Shown here: one piece after another, positions 7,587 through 13,164 of the stretch
Layout: the number at the start of each line of letters is the position of its first letter
Position numbering within the stretch: position 1 is the first letter of the stretch
Assembly (NCBI GenBank): GCA_036703315.1
Contig: DATNPH010000228.1
Location: forward strand, 1 to 13,164
Source of the DNA: DATNPH01 sp036703315
GTDB taxonomy: Bacteria; Cyanobacteriota; Cyanobacteriia; Cyanobacteriales; Coleofasciculaceae
Length of the DNA stretch: 13,164 nucleotides
Reading direction: 5' to 3'
Made by a program: the position numbers and the translations under genes
The notes under the pieces: model-generated
Databases searched by the model: none
The model's input: only the letters and a program-made list of their open reading frames with translations
What the model was told of the DNA's origin: nothing

Positions 7587-7685
7587 TTGATCACGGCGGG
7601 ATCAATCACGAAAACTGTTCAATCCATCAAACTCATTAGGGACTTGCGACCGTTTTCTTAGGAAGGTTCTTCCGTATGTCCCCTA
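7587..7685. other. Inverted-repeat structures between purH and the membrane-protein gene
   Basis: The spacer 7527-7759 holds two structured stretches. One is TTGATC (7587-7592) facing GATCAA (7600-7605) around a 7-nt GC-rich loop. The other is a nested pair: TAGGGAC (7637-7643) faces GTCCCCTA (7678-7685) around a perfect hairpin GGAAG-GTT-CTTCC (7661-7673). Neither is followed by a T run in either direction, so I do not call a factor-independent terminator. They could end the purH transcript or regulate the membrane-protein gene. Confidence 0.35.
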
Positions 7686-7759
7686 TCTTCCCTACCTCCC
7701 CCAATTTGGTCATTCTACGACTTCCTTAGCTTCAGATTGGCTAATGATGTATTCCTTTG

Positions 7760-9319
7760 CTAGTGCAAGAAGTGGCGGATACCAGTCAAGACCATCACCA
7801 AACCAAGCTCATTTGCTGCTTGGATCGAATCTTTGTCTCGCAGACTACCCCCCGGTTGAACAATAGCAACAATTCCAGCTGCTGCTGCTGTTCGCACGGA
7901 GTCGTCGAAGGGGAAGAAACCATCACTGGCAAGAACGGCACCTTGAGCTTTCTCTCCAGCTTGTTCTAAGGCAATTTTGACGGAACCGACGCGATTCATT
8001 TGACCCGCACCAACACCTAAGGTGGCGTGATCGCGTGTTACAACAATTGCATTTGATTTGACATGCTTGCAAACCTTCCAAGCCAACACTAGTTCTTCTA
8101 ATTGCTCAGGTGTCGGTTGCTGTTGGGTAACCACTTGCCAGTTATCAGACGTATCCACAACATCGTCAGACGCTTGCACTAGAAAACCACCCGCGATCGC
8201 TTTCACCGTTTGCTGGGGTCCACCGCTTAAATCTGGCAACACTAAAACACGCACTTTCGATTTAGAAGCCAGGATTTCTTGTGCCTCGGCATCACAAGCT
8301 GGTGCTAGGACACATTCTAAAAATGTTTTAGTTAACTCTGTTGCCGTAGGTGCATCAATCGGTTGATTCAACGCAACAATTCCCCCAAAGGCGGAAACCG
8401 AATCAGCTTGGAATGCTTTTTGATAAGCCTCTACAAGCGTTGTTCCCAAGGCGACGCCACAGGGGTTGGTATGTTTTAGAATGGCGGCTGCTGGAACATC
8501 GGTAAATTCAGCAATAATCCGCCGTGCAGCTTCTAAATCGATTAAATTGTTGTAACTAAGCTCTTTGCCTTGGAGAATTGTTGCACCGGAAAAACCAGTC
8601 GGCACCGCCCCAACTTGATACCAAGCTGCTGGTTGATGGGGATTTTCTCCGTAACGCAGGGGTTGCAATCGCTGCCCTGAAAGTAGAAATTGTGGGGGGG
8701 GTACAGGTTGTTCGGGAATTGTTGTCAGTAGGGACTCGTCGCTGAGGTAGGTTGCGATCGCACGATCATAAGCAGCCGTATGCGAAAATGCCCTCTGAGC
8801 GCATACTTTCCGGAAATTCAACGGGGCTTCACCCTTATTCTGCCGTAACTCCCCTAAGTAGTCGTTATAGTTCCCCGGATTGCACAGCACAGTCAGATGT
8901 GCAAAATTTTTCGCGGCTGCCCTGAGCATGGCAGGGCCACCGATGTCAATCTGCTCAATGGCTTCTGTCTCAGTGACATTCGGGCGAGCGATCGTTTGTT
9001 CAAATGGATACAAATTCACAACTACCAAATCAATCGGTCGAATTTTGTGCGTCTCCATCTCTGCTCGATCCTGCGGCAAATCCCGTCGCCCCAGAATGCC
9101 ACCATGAATGCGCGGATGCAGGGTTTTGACTCTCCCGCCTAAAATTTCAGGAAATCCAGTGTAATCCGAAACTTTCGTAACAGGCAGTTTTGCCTCTTGC
9201 AGTGCTTTTGCCGTTCCACCACTGCTGATGAATTCAAACTCAAATTCCTCAACAAGTTGACGGGCAAAGTCGATTAACCCTGTTTTATCAGAAACACTCA
9301 GCAGTGCCAGACGTCCCAT
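7760..9319 (-). CDS. purH: Bifunctional AICAR formyltransferase / IMP cyclohydrolase
   Basis: PurH catalyses the last two steps of de novo purine synthesis: formylation of AICAR with 10-formyltetrahydrofolate, then ring closure to IMP, in the cytosol. With the start at 9319 the protein is 519 residues, close to the family norm (about 510-530). The N-terminal MGS-like cyclohydrolase domain has ISSGGTAKAL (31-40) and KTLHPRIHGGIL (65-76). The AICAR transformylase domain has RYGENPHQ (222-229), KHTNPCGVA (282-290) and SDGFFPFDD (465-473), and ends in the conserved TGIRHFLH. The frame is open for 28 more codons upstream to an ATG at 9403. I chose 9319 because MGRLALLSVSDKTG is the family N-terminus and an AGAGGA precedes it by 4 nt. 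A HIP1 site lies in the gene at 8193 and another at 8754. It lies downstream of the methyltransferase with a 144-bp gap, so a promoter of its own is likely. Confidence 0.97.
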   Translation of the reverse strand: MGRLALLSVSDKTGLIDFARQLVEEFEFEFISSGGTAKALQEAKLPVTKVSDYTGFPEILGGRVKTLHPRIHGGILGRRDLPQDRAEMETHKIRPIDLVVVNLYPFEQTIARPNVTETEAIEQIDIGGPAMLRAAAKNFAHLTVLCNPGNYNDYLGELRQNKGEAPLNFRKVCAQRAFSHTAAYDRAIATYLSDESLLTTIPEQPVPPPQFLLSGQRLQPLRYGENPHQPAAWYQVGAVPTGFSGATILQGKELSYNNLIDLEAARRIIAEFTDVPAAAILKHTNPCGVALGTTLVEAYQKAFQADSVSAFGGIVALNQPIDAPTATELTKTFLECVLAPACDAEAQEILASKSKVRVLVLPDLSGGPQQTVKAIAGGFLVQASDDVVDTSDNWQVVTQQQPTPEQLEELVLAWKVCKHVKSNAIVVTRDHATLGVGAGQMNRVGSVKIALEQAGEKAQGAVLASDGFFPFDDSVRTAAAAGIVAIVQPGGSLRDKDSIQAANELGLVMVLTGIRHFLH

Positions 9320-9323
9320 GAAT

Positions 9324-9329
9324 TCCTCT
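9324..9329 (-). promoter_or_regulatory. purH ribosome binding site
   Basis: On the minus strand, AGAGGA ends 4 nt before the ATG at 9319. It decides the start against the longer frame beginning at 9403. Confidence 0.75.
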
Positions 9330-9463
9330 AGTCTCGCCGTATCGGCTCTCTTATCAGCAATTGTGTATTTCAGCTTAAAGGTGAAGTGAGTTCTACACTG
9401 CAACTTTCAAAGCGATCTTCCATGTTATATGACAGGGGTCTGACAAGTGCGCCTCTTCAAAAA

Positions 9464-10258
9464 CTAACATTTGTGTCCCACCGCCTCACACCAAGCTTGG
9501 GCAAATATTCCATCTGGGTGCTGACTCCACTCTCTCAACGCACTACTCATTGATTCAAGAGATTGTAAGTCAGTCCATCCCCTTTGTACCGCTTGATCCT
9601 GGCTTGGGGAAGACTCAATGCGTAGCGCTAGGTATTGGGCGATCGCACTGAGATTTTCATAACATTCATACGAGGCACTAGCTTTTATGTCTGTAAATCC
9701 AGCTTGCCGAAGCAACCCTCGCAACTGCCTGCCCACATAAGGGTTCCCACCATTCCTTTGCTGGAGCAGCTTATAATACTCGATCGCCTTGTCCAATTGT
9801 GCATTGGAAGGAGCGATGAGAAAGCCACCCCAATCGGGAGTACGAACCCCTAAAACACCACCTGGTTTTAGCACTCTCAAAAGCTCTTGCAACGCTTTTG
9901 TCGGTTCTTGCAAATGTTCTAACAAGGCATGAGAAAATGCGGCATCAAACGAATTTTCTGCGAAAGGAAGCTCATAACTATTTGCCTCTAGAAAATCGGC
10001 ATTACTGATTGCTTGTTTCAAGGCATTTTCACGAGCTATGCTGATTTGGGATGAACCAATATCAATACCTGTTACTGTGCCTGGAGTAATCACCTTAGCG
10101 AAACCTAGCGTGATTGTGCCTGGACCACAACCACAGTCGAGCAATTTTATTCCTGGTTTCAGATAAGGTTTGAAGAAAGCGGCATGGCTATCAATACTTC
10201 GATTTGCCATGAAATTTGTAGCATTGGATGAATACGCTGGTATGTATTTTTCGACCAT
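9464..10258 (-). CDS. Class I SAM-dependent methyltransferase
   Basis: This 264-residue protein has the Rossmann methyltransferase core. Motif I is LLDCGCGPGTIT (39-50), the SAM-binding loop. The acidic residue Asp66 in GIDIGSS should hold the SAM ribose. ELPFAENSFDAAFSHALLEHL (96-116) is the motif typical of the Methyltransf_11/UbiE-like group, followed by LKPGGVLGVRTPDWGGF (130-146). The C-terminal 80 residues probably form the substrate cap and give no clue to the acceptor. There is no signal peptide or membrane segment, so it is cytosolic. The start MVEKYIPAYSS lacks a good ribosome binding site. It lies 60 bp after the hairpin that closes the psaF-psaJ transcript and upstream of purH. 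Read-through from the photosystem operon is possible but not implied. Small-molecule methylation is the likely role; substrate unknown. Confidence 0.88.
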   Translation of the reverse strand: MVEKYIPAYSSNATNFMANRSIDSHAAFFKPYLKPGIKLLDCGCGPGTITLGFAKVITPGTVTGIDIGSSQISIARENALKQAISNADFLEANSYELPFAENSFDAAFSHALLEHLQEPTKALQELLRVLKPGGVLGVRTPDWGGFLIAPSNAQLDKAIEYYKLLQQRNGGNPYVGRQLRGLLRQAGFTDIKASASYECYENLSAIAQYLALRIESSPSQDQAVQRGWTDLQSLESMSSALREWSQHPDGIFAQAWCEAVGHKC

Positions 10259-10318
10259 CTTTTATCACGTTAACTAGTAGAAAACTAGCTATATGAGCAA
10301 TAGTCTTCATCATTAACA

Positions 10319-10379
10319 AAACCCACACTTGTTGAGAAGCGATCGCCGAAGCGACTATCTTCTTAATAAGCATGGGTTT
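10319..10379 (-). terminator. Long UUCG-capped hairpin downstream of psaJ
   Basis: Read on the psaFJ sense strand, the 61 nt fold back completely. A 21-bp outer stem pairs AAACCCA with TGGGTTT and continues inward with 17 Watson-Crick pairs, 2 G-U pairs and 2 A-C mismatches. A small internal loop follows, then a 5-bp stem GTCGC/GCGAT closed by the very stable C(UUCG)G tetraloop. The 3' arm ends in GGGTTTTGTT, a short U tract. The fold begins 64 nt past the psaJ stop codon. The UUCG loop and U tract exist only in this orientation, so I read it as the end or stabiliser of the psaFJ message. A HIP1 site (10339-10346) forms part of it. Confidence 0.68.
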
Positions 10380-10443
10380 CATTGTAAAAAACTTATCTGG
10401 GAACCTTCAAAAAATGACTTGCCTCAATGGGTACTCTAAATCC

Positions 10444-10581
10444 TTAGAAAGGCCAAGCAAGTAGGTCGGGATAAACGATATTAATCGCAATCAACAGTAC
10501 AGCATGGGCTGACAGTAAGAGAATGAGTAGGTTTGGTGCAAGGGAAAGCCACCTAAAGAAACCATTCGGTTGTTGTGCCAT
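10444..10581 (-). CDS. psaJ: Photosystem I subunit IX (PsaJ)
   Basis: This 45-residue gene encodes MAQQPNGFFRWLSLAPNL..., one hydrophobic helix (about residues 13-36) and the end NIVYPDLLAWPF. The pattern and the length (40-45) are those of PsaJ, a one-helix thylakoid membrane subunit. In photosystem I it sits beside PsaF and helps position it and nearby chlorophylls. AGGAGA (10589-10594) precedes the ATG by 7 nt. It starts 39 bp after the psaF stop on the same strand, which is the usual cyanobacterial psaF-psaJ operon order, and a strong hairpin follows it. Confidence 0.96.
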   Translation of the reverse strand: MAQQPNGFFRWLSLAPNLLILLLSAHAVLLIAINIVYPDLLAWPF

Positions 10582-10620
10582 GAACTATTCTCCTAAAAGC
10601 AGTAAACAAGTTAAAGATGA

Positions 10621-11118
10621 TTAACGAGGTGAAACCGGAATTTCTTCTTCCTTAGCCGTTAATTCACCAGAAAGTAATTCCTTGATGGCGGCTACAGGCC
10701 ACAGGAAGCCACTTAACATGAACCCAAGGGCACGGGGCACATCGATAATGACTTCTTTCATTTCTGGTTCACTTTCTTTTCTGACAGATATCAGATAAGA
10801 CCGACCAACCCAACCTATCCAACCTGCAATATAGAGAAAGAGTAGGCTGGGAATTAGAAATTCATCAGCGTGTTTCAGGCTACCATCCGCAATGATACGA
10901 GGTAATCCTTCAGGACCGCAAAGCAATTTCTCACCATAGAACTTAACTCGTTTTTCACCTGAATGAGGATCGCCAATCGTATTCCTGGCATCAGCAGCCC
11001 GTTGCTGAAATGCCTTAGATTCCTTGCAAGGCACAAGTCCAGACACATCAGCTGAGGCTGCGGTTGCACAGCTAAACCACAGAGTGACAGCAAAAATCAG
11101 AGCTAACAATCGTCGCAT
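10621..11118 (-). CDS. psaF: Photosystem I subunit III (PsaF), plastocyanin/cytochrome c6 docking side
   Basis: PsaF is a thylakoid subunit of photosystem I exposed to the lumen, at the donor side. The 165-residue precursor has a signal peptide (MRRLLALIFAVTLWF...) with a likely cleavage after Ala-Ser-Ala23, giving a mature start DVSGLVPCKES. Cys31 and Cys67 are the family's probable disulfide. The lumenal part (24-87) precedes a membrane helix at about 88-109 (IPSLLFLYIAGWIGWVGRSYL) and a second hydrophobic stretch at 130-146. As in cyanobacteria generally, it lacks the long lysine-rich N-terminal helix that eukaryotic PsaF uses to bind plastocyanin. AAGGA lies about 9 nt upstream of the ATG. 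It is first in the psaF-psaJ operon and divergent from tsaD. Light-dependent control through the shared spacer is likely but not shown. Confidence 0.98.
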   Translation of the reverse strand: MRRLLALIFAVTLWFSCATAASADVSGLVPCKESKAFQQRAADARNTIGDPHSGEKRVKFYGEKLLCGPEGLPRIIADGSLKHADEFLIPSLLFLYIAGWIGWVGRSYLISVRKESEPEMKEVIIDVPRALGFMLSGFLWPVAAIKELLSGELTAKEEEIPVSPR

Positions 11119-11130
11119 TGAAATTTTTCC

Positions 11131-11143
11131 TTTTGTTACAAAA
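11131..11143. promoter_or_regulatory. Palindrome TTTTGTTACAAAA beside psaF ribosome binding site
   Basis: This perfect 13-bp odd palindrome overlaps the A-rich leader just upstream of the psaF ribosome binding site. It contains one TTACA half of the kind found in HLR1 elements bound by RpaB at photosystem genes, but no properly spaced second half is present, so the assignment is tentative. Confidence 0.35.
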
Positions 11144-11155
11144 CAAAAAGTTTTA

Positions 11156-11185
11156 TGTACAAATAGAGATGAACCCGTTTGTACA
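11156..11185. promoter_or_regulatory. Inverted repeat TGTACAAA-N14-TTTGTACA in psaF/tsaD promoter region
   Basis: TGTACAAA (11156-11163) faces TTTGTACA (11178-11185) exactly, 22 bp centre to centre, or about two helical turns. The pair lies 38-67 bp upstream of psaF and 82-111 bp upstream of tsaD, where a dimeric regulator or the two arms of an operator would sit. The rest of the 148-bp spacer is AT-rich, and I could not fix a promoter in it with confidence. Confidence 0.5.
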
Positions 11186-11266
11186 CTCAGGCAATATTAC
11201 TCTGACGGGTTACCCTAGTAAAGTTTAATTAACTAAAAGTAGCCTTTTTATCAAGGTCATTAACGC

Positions 11267-12304
11267 ATGGCTTGCGTGTTAGCAATAGAAACAAGTTGCG
11301 ATGAAACAGCAGTAGCAATTGTTAACAATCGTTACTGTTGCAGTAGCGTCGTGGCTTCTCAAATTCCAGTGCATCAGCAGTATGGCGGGGTTGTGCCGGA
11401 AGTCGCGTCACGCTCTCATGTAGAAATGATAAATCAAGCGATCGCGCAAGCCTTGGTTGAGGCTCAACTAGACTGGCAGGCAATTGACGGAATTGCCGCA
11501 ACCTGTGCCCCCGGTTTAGTGGGGGCGCTACTGGTAGGTTTAACTGCCGCTAAAACCCTTGCTGTTGTCCACCAAAAGCCGTTTCTAGGTGTCCATCATC
11601 TTGAAGGTCATATTTATGCCACCTATCTCAGTGAACCAGAGTTAGAGCCGCCTTTCTTGTGTTTGCTGGTTTCTGGCGGTCACACTAGCCTAATTTATGT
11701 GAAAGACTGTGGTCACTACGAAACGCTGGGAGAAACTCGCGATGATGCGGCGGGTGAAGCCTTTGATAAAGTAGCGCGATTGTTGAAGTTGGGCTATCCA
11801 GGGGGGCCAGTGATTGACCGATTAGCGCGAGAAGGCAATCCTCAAGCTTTTGGGTTACCAGAGGGTAAAGTTTCTGTTCCCAGTGGAGGCTATCACCCCT
11901 ATGACAGCAGTTTTAGCGGCTTGAAGACAGCCGTGCTGCGGTTGGTGCAGAAACTGGAGAAGGATGAGTCTGAATTACCAGTGAATGATATTGCGGCAAG
12001 CTTTCAGGACACTGTAGCGCGATCGCTCACCAAACGTGCGATCGCTTGTGCTCTTGACTACGGTTTGAATACGATTGCCGTTGGAGGTGGTGTTGCTGCC
12101 AATAGTGGACTAAGAAAGCATCTACAAGCTGTCGCTGCCGGACACAATTTGCGAGTACTCTTCCCTCCCCTCAAGTACTGTACCGACAACGCTGCCATGA
12201 TTGGCTGTGCTGCGGCTGACCATCTCAACCGGGGACATACTTCTCCACTCACTCTAGGAGTCCACTCGCGTCTCTCGCTTACTGAAGTGATGCAGCTTTA
12301 CTAA
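11267..12304 (+). CDS. tsaD: tRNA N6-adenosine threonylcarbamoyltransferase
   Basis: TsaD transfers the threonylcarbamoyl group to A37 of tRNAs that read ANN codons, working with TsaB and TsaE; TsaC supplies the activated intermediate. The 345-residue length is normal. The ASKHA-fold ATPase signature begins at the N-terminus (VLAIETSCDETA, 4-15). His111 and His115 in HHLEGH together with Asp307 in YCTDNAAM are the metal ligands. SGGHT (136-140), GEAFDK (163-168) and GGGVAAN (273-279) are the nucleotide-binding elements. All key residues are present. AAGG lies about 11 nt upstream of the ATG. It is divergent from psaF. It acts in the cytosol and is normally essential. Three HIP1 sites lie in the gene (11438, 12019, 12038). 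The old name gcp (O-sialoglycoprotein endopeptidase) is a misassignment. Confidence 0.97.
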   Translation: MACVLAIETSCDETAVAIVNNRYCCSSVVASQIPVHQQYGGVVPEVASRSHVEMINQAIAQALVEAQLDWQAIDGIAATCAPGLVGALLVGLTAAKTLAVVHQKPFLGVHHLEGHIYATYLSEPELEPPFLCLLVSGGHTSLIYVKDCGHYETLGETRDDAAGEAFDKVARLLKLGYPGGPVIDRLAREGNPQAFGLPEGKVSVPSGGYHPYDSSFSGLKTAVLRLVQKLEKDESELPVNDIAASFQDTVARSLTKRAIACALDYGLNTIAVGGGVAANSGLRKHLQAVAAGHNLRVLFPPLKYCTDNAAMIGCAAADHLNRGHTSPLTLGVHSRLSLTEVMQLY

Positions 12305-12386
12305 GATTGGGGGAAATCTTTGCTTTGATCTGCGATCGCTTTTCTCCCATTCCAGCTAACCAATTGCATCGCTTAGGCATTAGGAC

Positions 12387-12404
12387 TGGGAGCATCCCGT
12401 TTTT
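12387..12404 (+). terminator. Possible weak intrinsic terminator after tsaD
   Basis: GGGA-GCA-TCCC followed by GTTTTT lies 84 bp past the tsaD stop. The stem is only 4-5 bp, so it is weak. A second small hairpin (AAGATT 12303-12308 with AATCTT 12315-12320) starts at the tsaD stop codon but has no T run. The rest of 12305-12467 holds a HIP1 site at 12332 and no gene. Confidence 0.3.
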
Positions 12405-12467
12405 GCAAATGTACCTCTGTAGGGGCGCTCTTGGGTTCATTGGTGTCAACTTAAGCCTAAACGTACC

Positions 12468-12713
12468 TTAGGACTGGTCTTGGTCTTCAATGTATTCGCC
12501 TAGGTATAGCCTGACAAATTCAGCAGCAGCAGCAGAATTGATGCTTTGGAGTGCTTTGGCAATCTCTGCAATGGTTTCGCCGCTTGGATCTGTCTGCTCG
12601 TGAAACCAGCGAAAAACGACAGAAGGTTTAACTCCCAGTGTTACCGCCAATTTGTTCTGGCTGATGCCGTGAGTTTCTAACGCTTGTCTGAGAGCTTTAC
12701 CTACTTTTCCCAT
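12468..12713 (-). CDS. Minimal XRE/Cro-type HTH transcriptional regulator
   Basis: The 81-residue protein is almost entirely a Cro/C1-type helix-turn-helix. The HTH spans about residues 17-40 (ISQNKLAVTLGVKPSVVFRW), with the recognition helix near 29-38. A conserved tail (TIAEIAKALQSINSAAAAEFVRLYLG, 47-72) follows, and the protein ends acidic. It has no sensor or protease domain, so control of activity must come from its own level or from a partner. Similar small regulators recur in many copies in cyanobacterial genomes. It likely binds DNA as a dimer. Two large palindromes lie immediately upstream (12748-12808), so self-repression is the natural inference. The divergent neighbour is the 84-residue unknown protein. 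No good ribosome binding site was found; a G-run lies 3 nt before the ATG. A short Ala-codon run (near 12520-12535) could slip but is in frame. Confidence 0.87.
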   Translation of the reverse strand: MGKVGKALRQALETHGISQNKLAVTLGVKPSVVFRWFHEQTDPSGETIAEIAKALQSINSAAAAEFVRLYLGEYIEDQDQS

Positions 12714-12747
12714 GCCCCCAATCGTGTCAGAGGAGCATGAGCTAGTA

Positions 12748-12771
12748 AATCTTTGCAGATCTGCGAATATT
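12748..12771. promoter_or_regulatory. Operator-like palindrome, left site
   Basis: This 24-bp palindrome is centred between 12759 and 12760 on CAGATCTG, with two mismatched pairs. It lies 35 bp upstream of the XRE gene. Its right half (CAGATCTGCGAATAT) is an exact inverted copy of the left half of the second site. Confidence 0.72.
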
Positions 12772-12782
12772 CTGTAAGATTC

Positions 12783-12808
12783 TTATATTCGCAGATCTGT
12801 GAATATAA
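12783..12808. promoter_or_regulatory. Operator-like palindrome, right site
   Basis: This 26-bp palindrome is centred between 12795 and 12796 on CAGATCTG, with a single mismatched pair (12791/12800). It ends 29 bp before the 84-residue gene and overlaps its presumed promoter. Its centre is 36 bp from the left site. An 11-bp odd palindrome TAAGA-T-TCTTA (12775-12785) lies between the two. Confidence 0.78.
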
Positions 12809-12837
12809 ACATTGCATAGAACATCAAGGAAACCCAA

Positions 12838-13092
12838 ATGTCCACAAGCTTTCTGACCGATACCAGCGAATCTTCCTCGGCATCTGTTGAATTTCAGGCT
12901 TCTACCGATCCAGTTTCAGGGCGAGAATTTGTCAAAGTTATCGTCGTTGGTTCACCCAAAGGGGTGGTTAAAATTATTCACACGCTCTACAACCGAGGTT
13001 TTGCAGAGGTGACAGAGTGGAGTCCATTAGTAGCGACAGCCAATCCAGGTGAGGTGATGAGTGTTCTGAGGCGGTGTGTTCTGCTTGATTGA
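12838..13092 (+). CDS. Conserved-type small cyanobacterial protein of unknown function (84 aa)
   Basis: The protein begins with a Ser-rich, probably disordered stretch (1-25). Residues 29-84 are a compact domain: a strand FVKVIVVGSP (31-40), a helix GVVKIIHTLYNRG (42-54), a strand AEVTEWSPL (56-64), then GEVMSVLRR (71-79). The pattern, with its EWSPL and GEVMS motifs, is one I associate with small hypothetical proteins common in filamentous cyanobacteria. I know of no established function. There is no signal peptide or membrane segment, so it is probably cytosolic. A good ribosome binding site AAGGA (12826-12830) lies 7 nt before the ATG. It is divergent from the XRE gene, with two palindromes in the shared 124-bp spacer, so repression by that regulator is likely. 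A toxin or antitoxin role is conceivable but unproven. Confidence 0.8.
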   Translation: MSTSFLTDTSESSSASVEFQASTDPVSGREFVKVIVVGSPKGVVKIIHTLYNRGFAEVTEWSPLVATANPGEVMSVLRRCVLLD

Positions 13093-13094
13093 GG

Positions 13095-13136
13095 AGAAGC
13101 GTGTTAGCACAGCATGCCGTTAGGCTGATCGCTTCT
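13095..13136 (+). other. Stem-loop candidate after the 84-residue gene
   Basis: AGAAGCG (13095-13101) pairs with CGCTTCT (13130-13136) across a 28-nt loop, starting just past the stop codon at 13092. No T run follows. It may end or stabilise the transcript. The remaining bases to the right edge hold only a HIP1 site (13157-13164). Confidence 0.3.
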
Positions 13137-13164
13137 AAATTGCTTTGGTGGAGGGAGCGATCGC

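Noticed and set aside
8058..8366. A 102-codon plus-strand frame inside purH
   Set aside because: It is antisense to well-conserved PurH motifs and rich in Cys and Ser, as expected of a shadow frame.
9320..9403. A longer purH start at 9403
   Set aside because: The 28 extra residues do not belong to the family, and AGAGGA directly precedes the ATG at 9319.
10191..10382. A 63-codon minus-strand frame overlapping the methyltransferase start and the psaFJ hairpin, with a signal-peptide-like beginning
   Set aside because: It overlaps the methyltransferase N-terminus in another frame, and its first third is explained by the base-paired hairpin. No ribosome binding site or family resemblance was seen.
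12468..13092. Calling the XRE gene and its neighbour a toxin-antitoxin pair
   Set aside because: The genes are divergent, not an overlapping operon, and the 84-residue protein shows no toxin motif. I report it only as a regulatory module.

Overview
This window is cyanobacterial DNA, and the organism makes oxygen by photosynthesis. The evidence is direct: psaF and psaJ encode photosystem I subunits, and the palindrome GCGATCGC (HIP1, the highly iterated palindrome of many cyanobacteria) occurs at least 15 times in 13.2 kb, where chance predicts roughly one per 65 kb. The many small regulators, a MITE-like element and roomy intergenic spacers fit a large-genome, probably filamentous, cyanobacterium. 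I cannot name the genus.

Layout. Positions 1-4223 hold four genes, all on the minus strand. In transcription order they are a small secreted four-cysteine protein (4223-3750), a 2-oxoglutarate/Fe(II) oxygenase with an extra N-terminal domain (3693-2806), and two tandem CrtX-like glycosyltransferases (2590-1319, and 1220 running off the left edge). The two glycosyltransferases align without a single gap over 1220 bp. Next come a plus-strand fusion of a galactokinase-like GHMP kinase with a GalU-type uridylyltransferase (4557-6494), and a minus-strand membrane protein (7526-6789). These two converge on a 136-bp MITE-like double hairpin.

Core housekeeping genes follow on the minus strand. purH (9319-7760) has a strong ribosome binding site that settles its start. 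Upstream of it lie a class I methyltransferase (10258-9464) and the photosystem I operon psaF-psaJ (11118-10444). The photosystem operon is followed by a long hairpin capped by a UUCG tetraloop. psaJ is only 45 codons and is easily missed. Divergent from psaF is tsaD (11267-12304), the tRNA t6A enzyme. The shared 148-bp spacer carries a TGTACAAA inverted repeat.

The right end is a compact regulatory module: a minimal XRE-type repressor (12713-12468) and a divergent 84-residue protein of unknown function (12838-13092). Between them are two large palindromes centred on CAGATCTG, 36 bp apart.

How the genes fit together. psaF/psaJ, tsaD and purH are independent housekeeping functions. The kinase-uridylyltransferase fusion probably converts a free sugar to its UDP form in one polypeptide, which could supply glycosyltransferases, but a link to the pair at the left edge is only inferred. 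The least explained parts are the XRE/84-residue switch, the secreted protein-oxygenase-glycosyltransferase run and the psaFJ hairpin. No tRNA, rRNA, CRISPR array or intact insertion sequence was seen.
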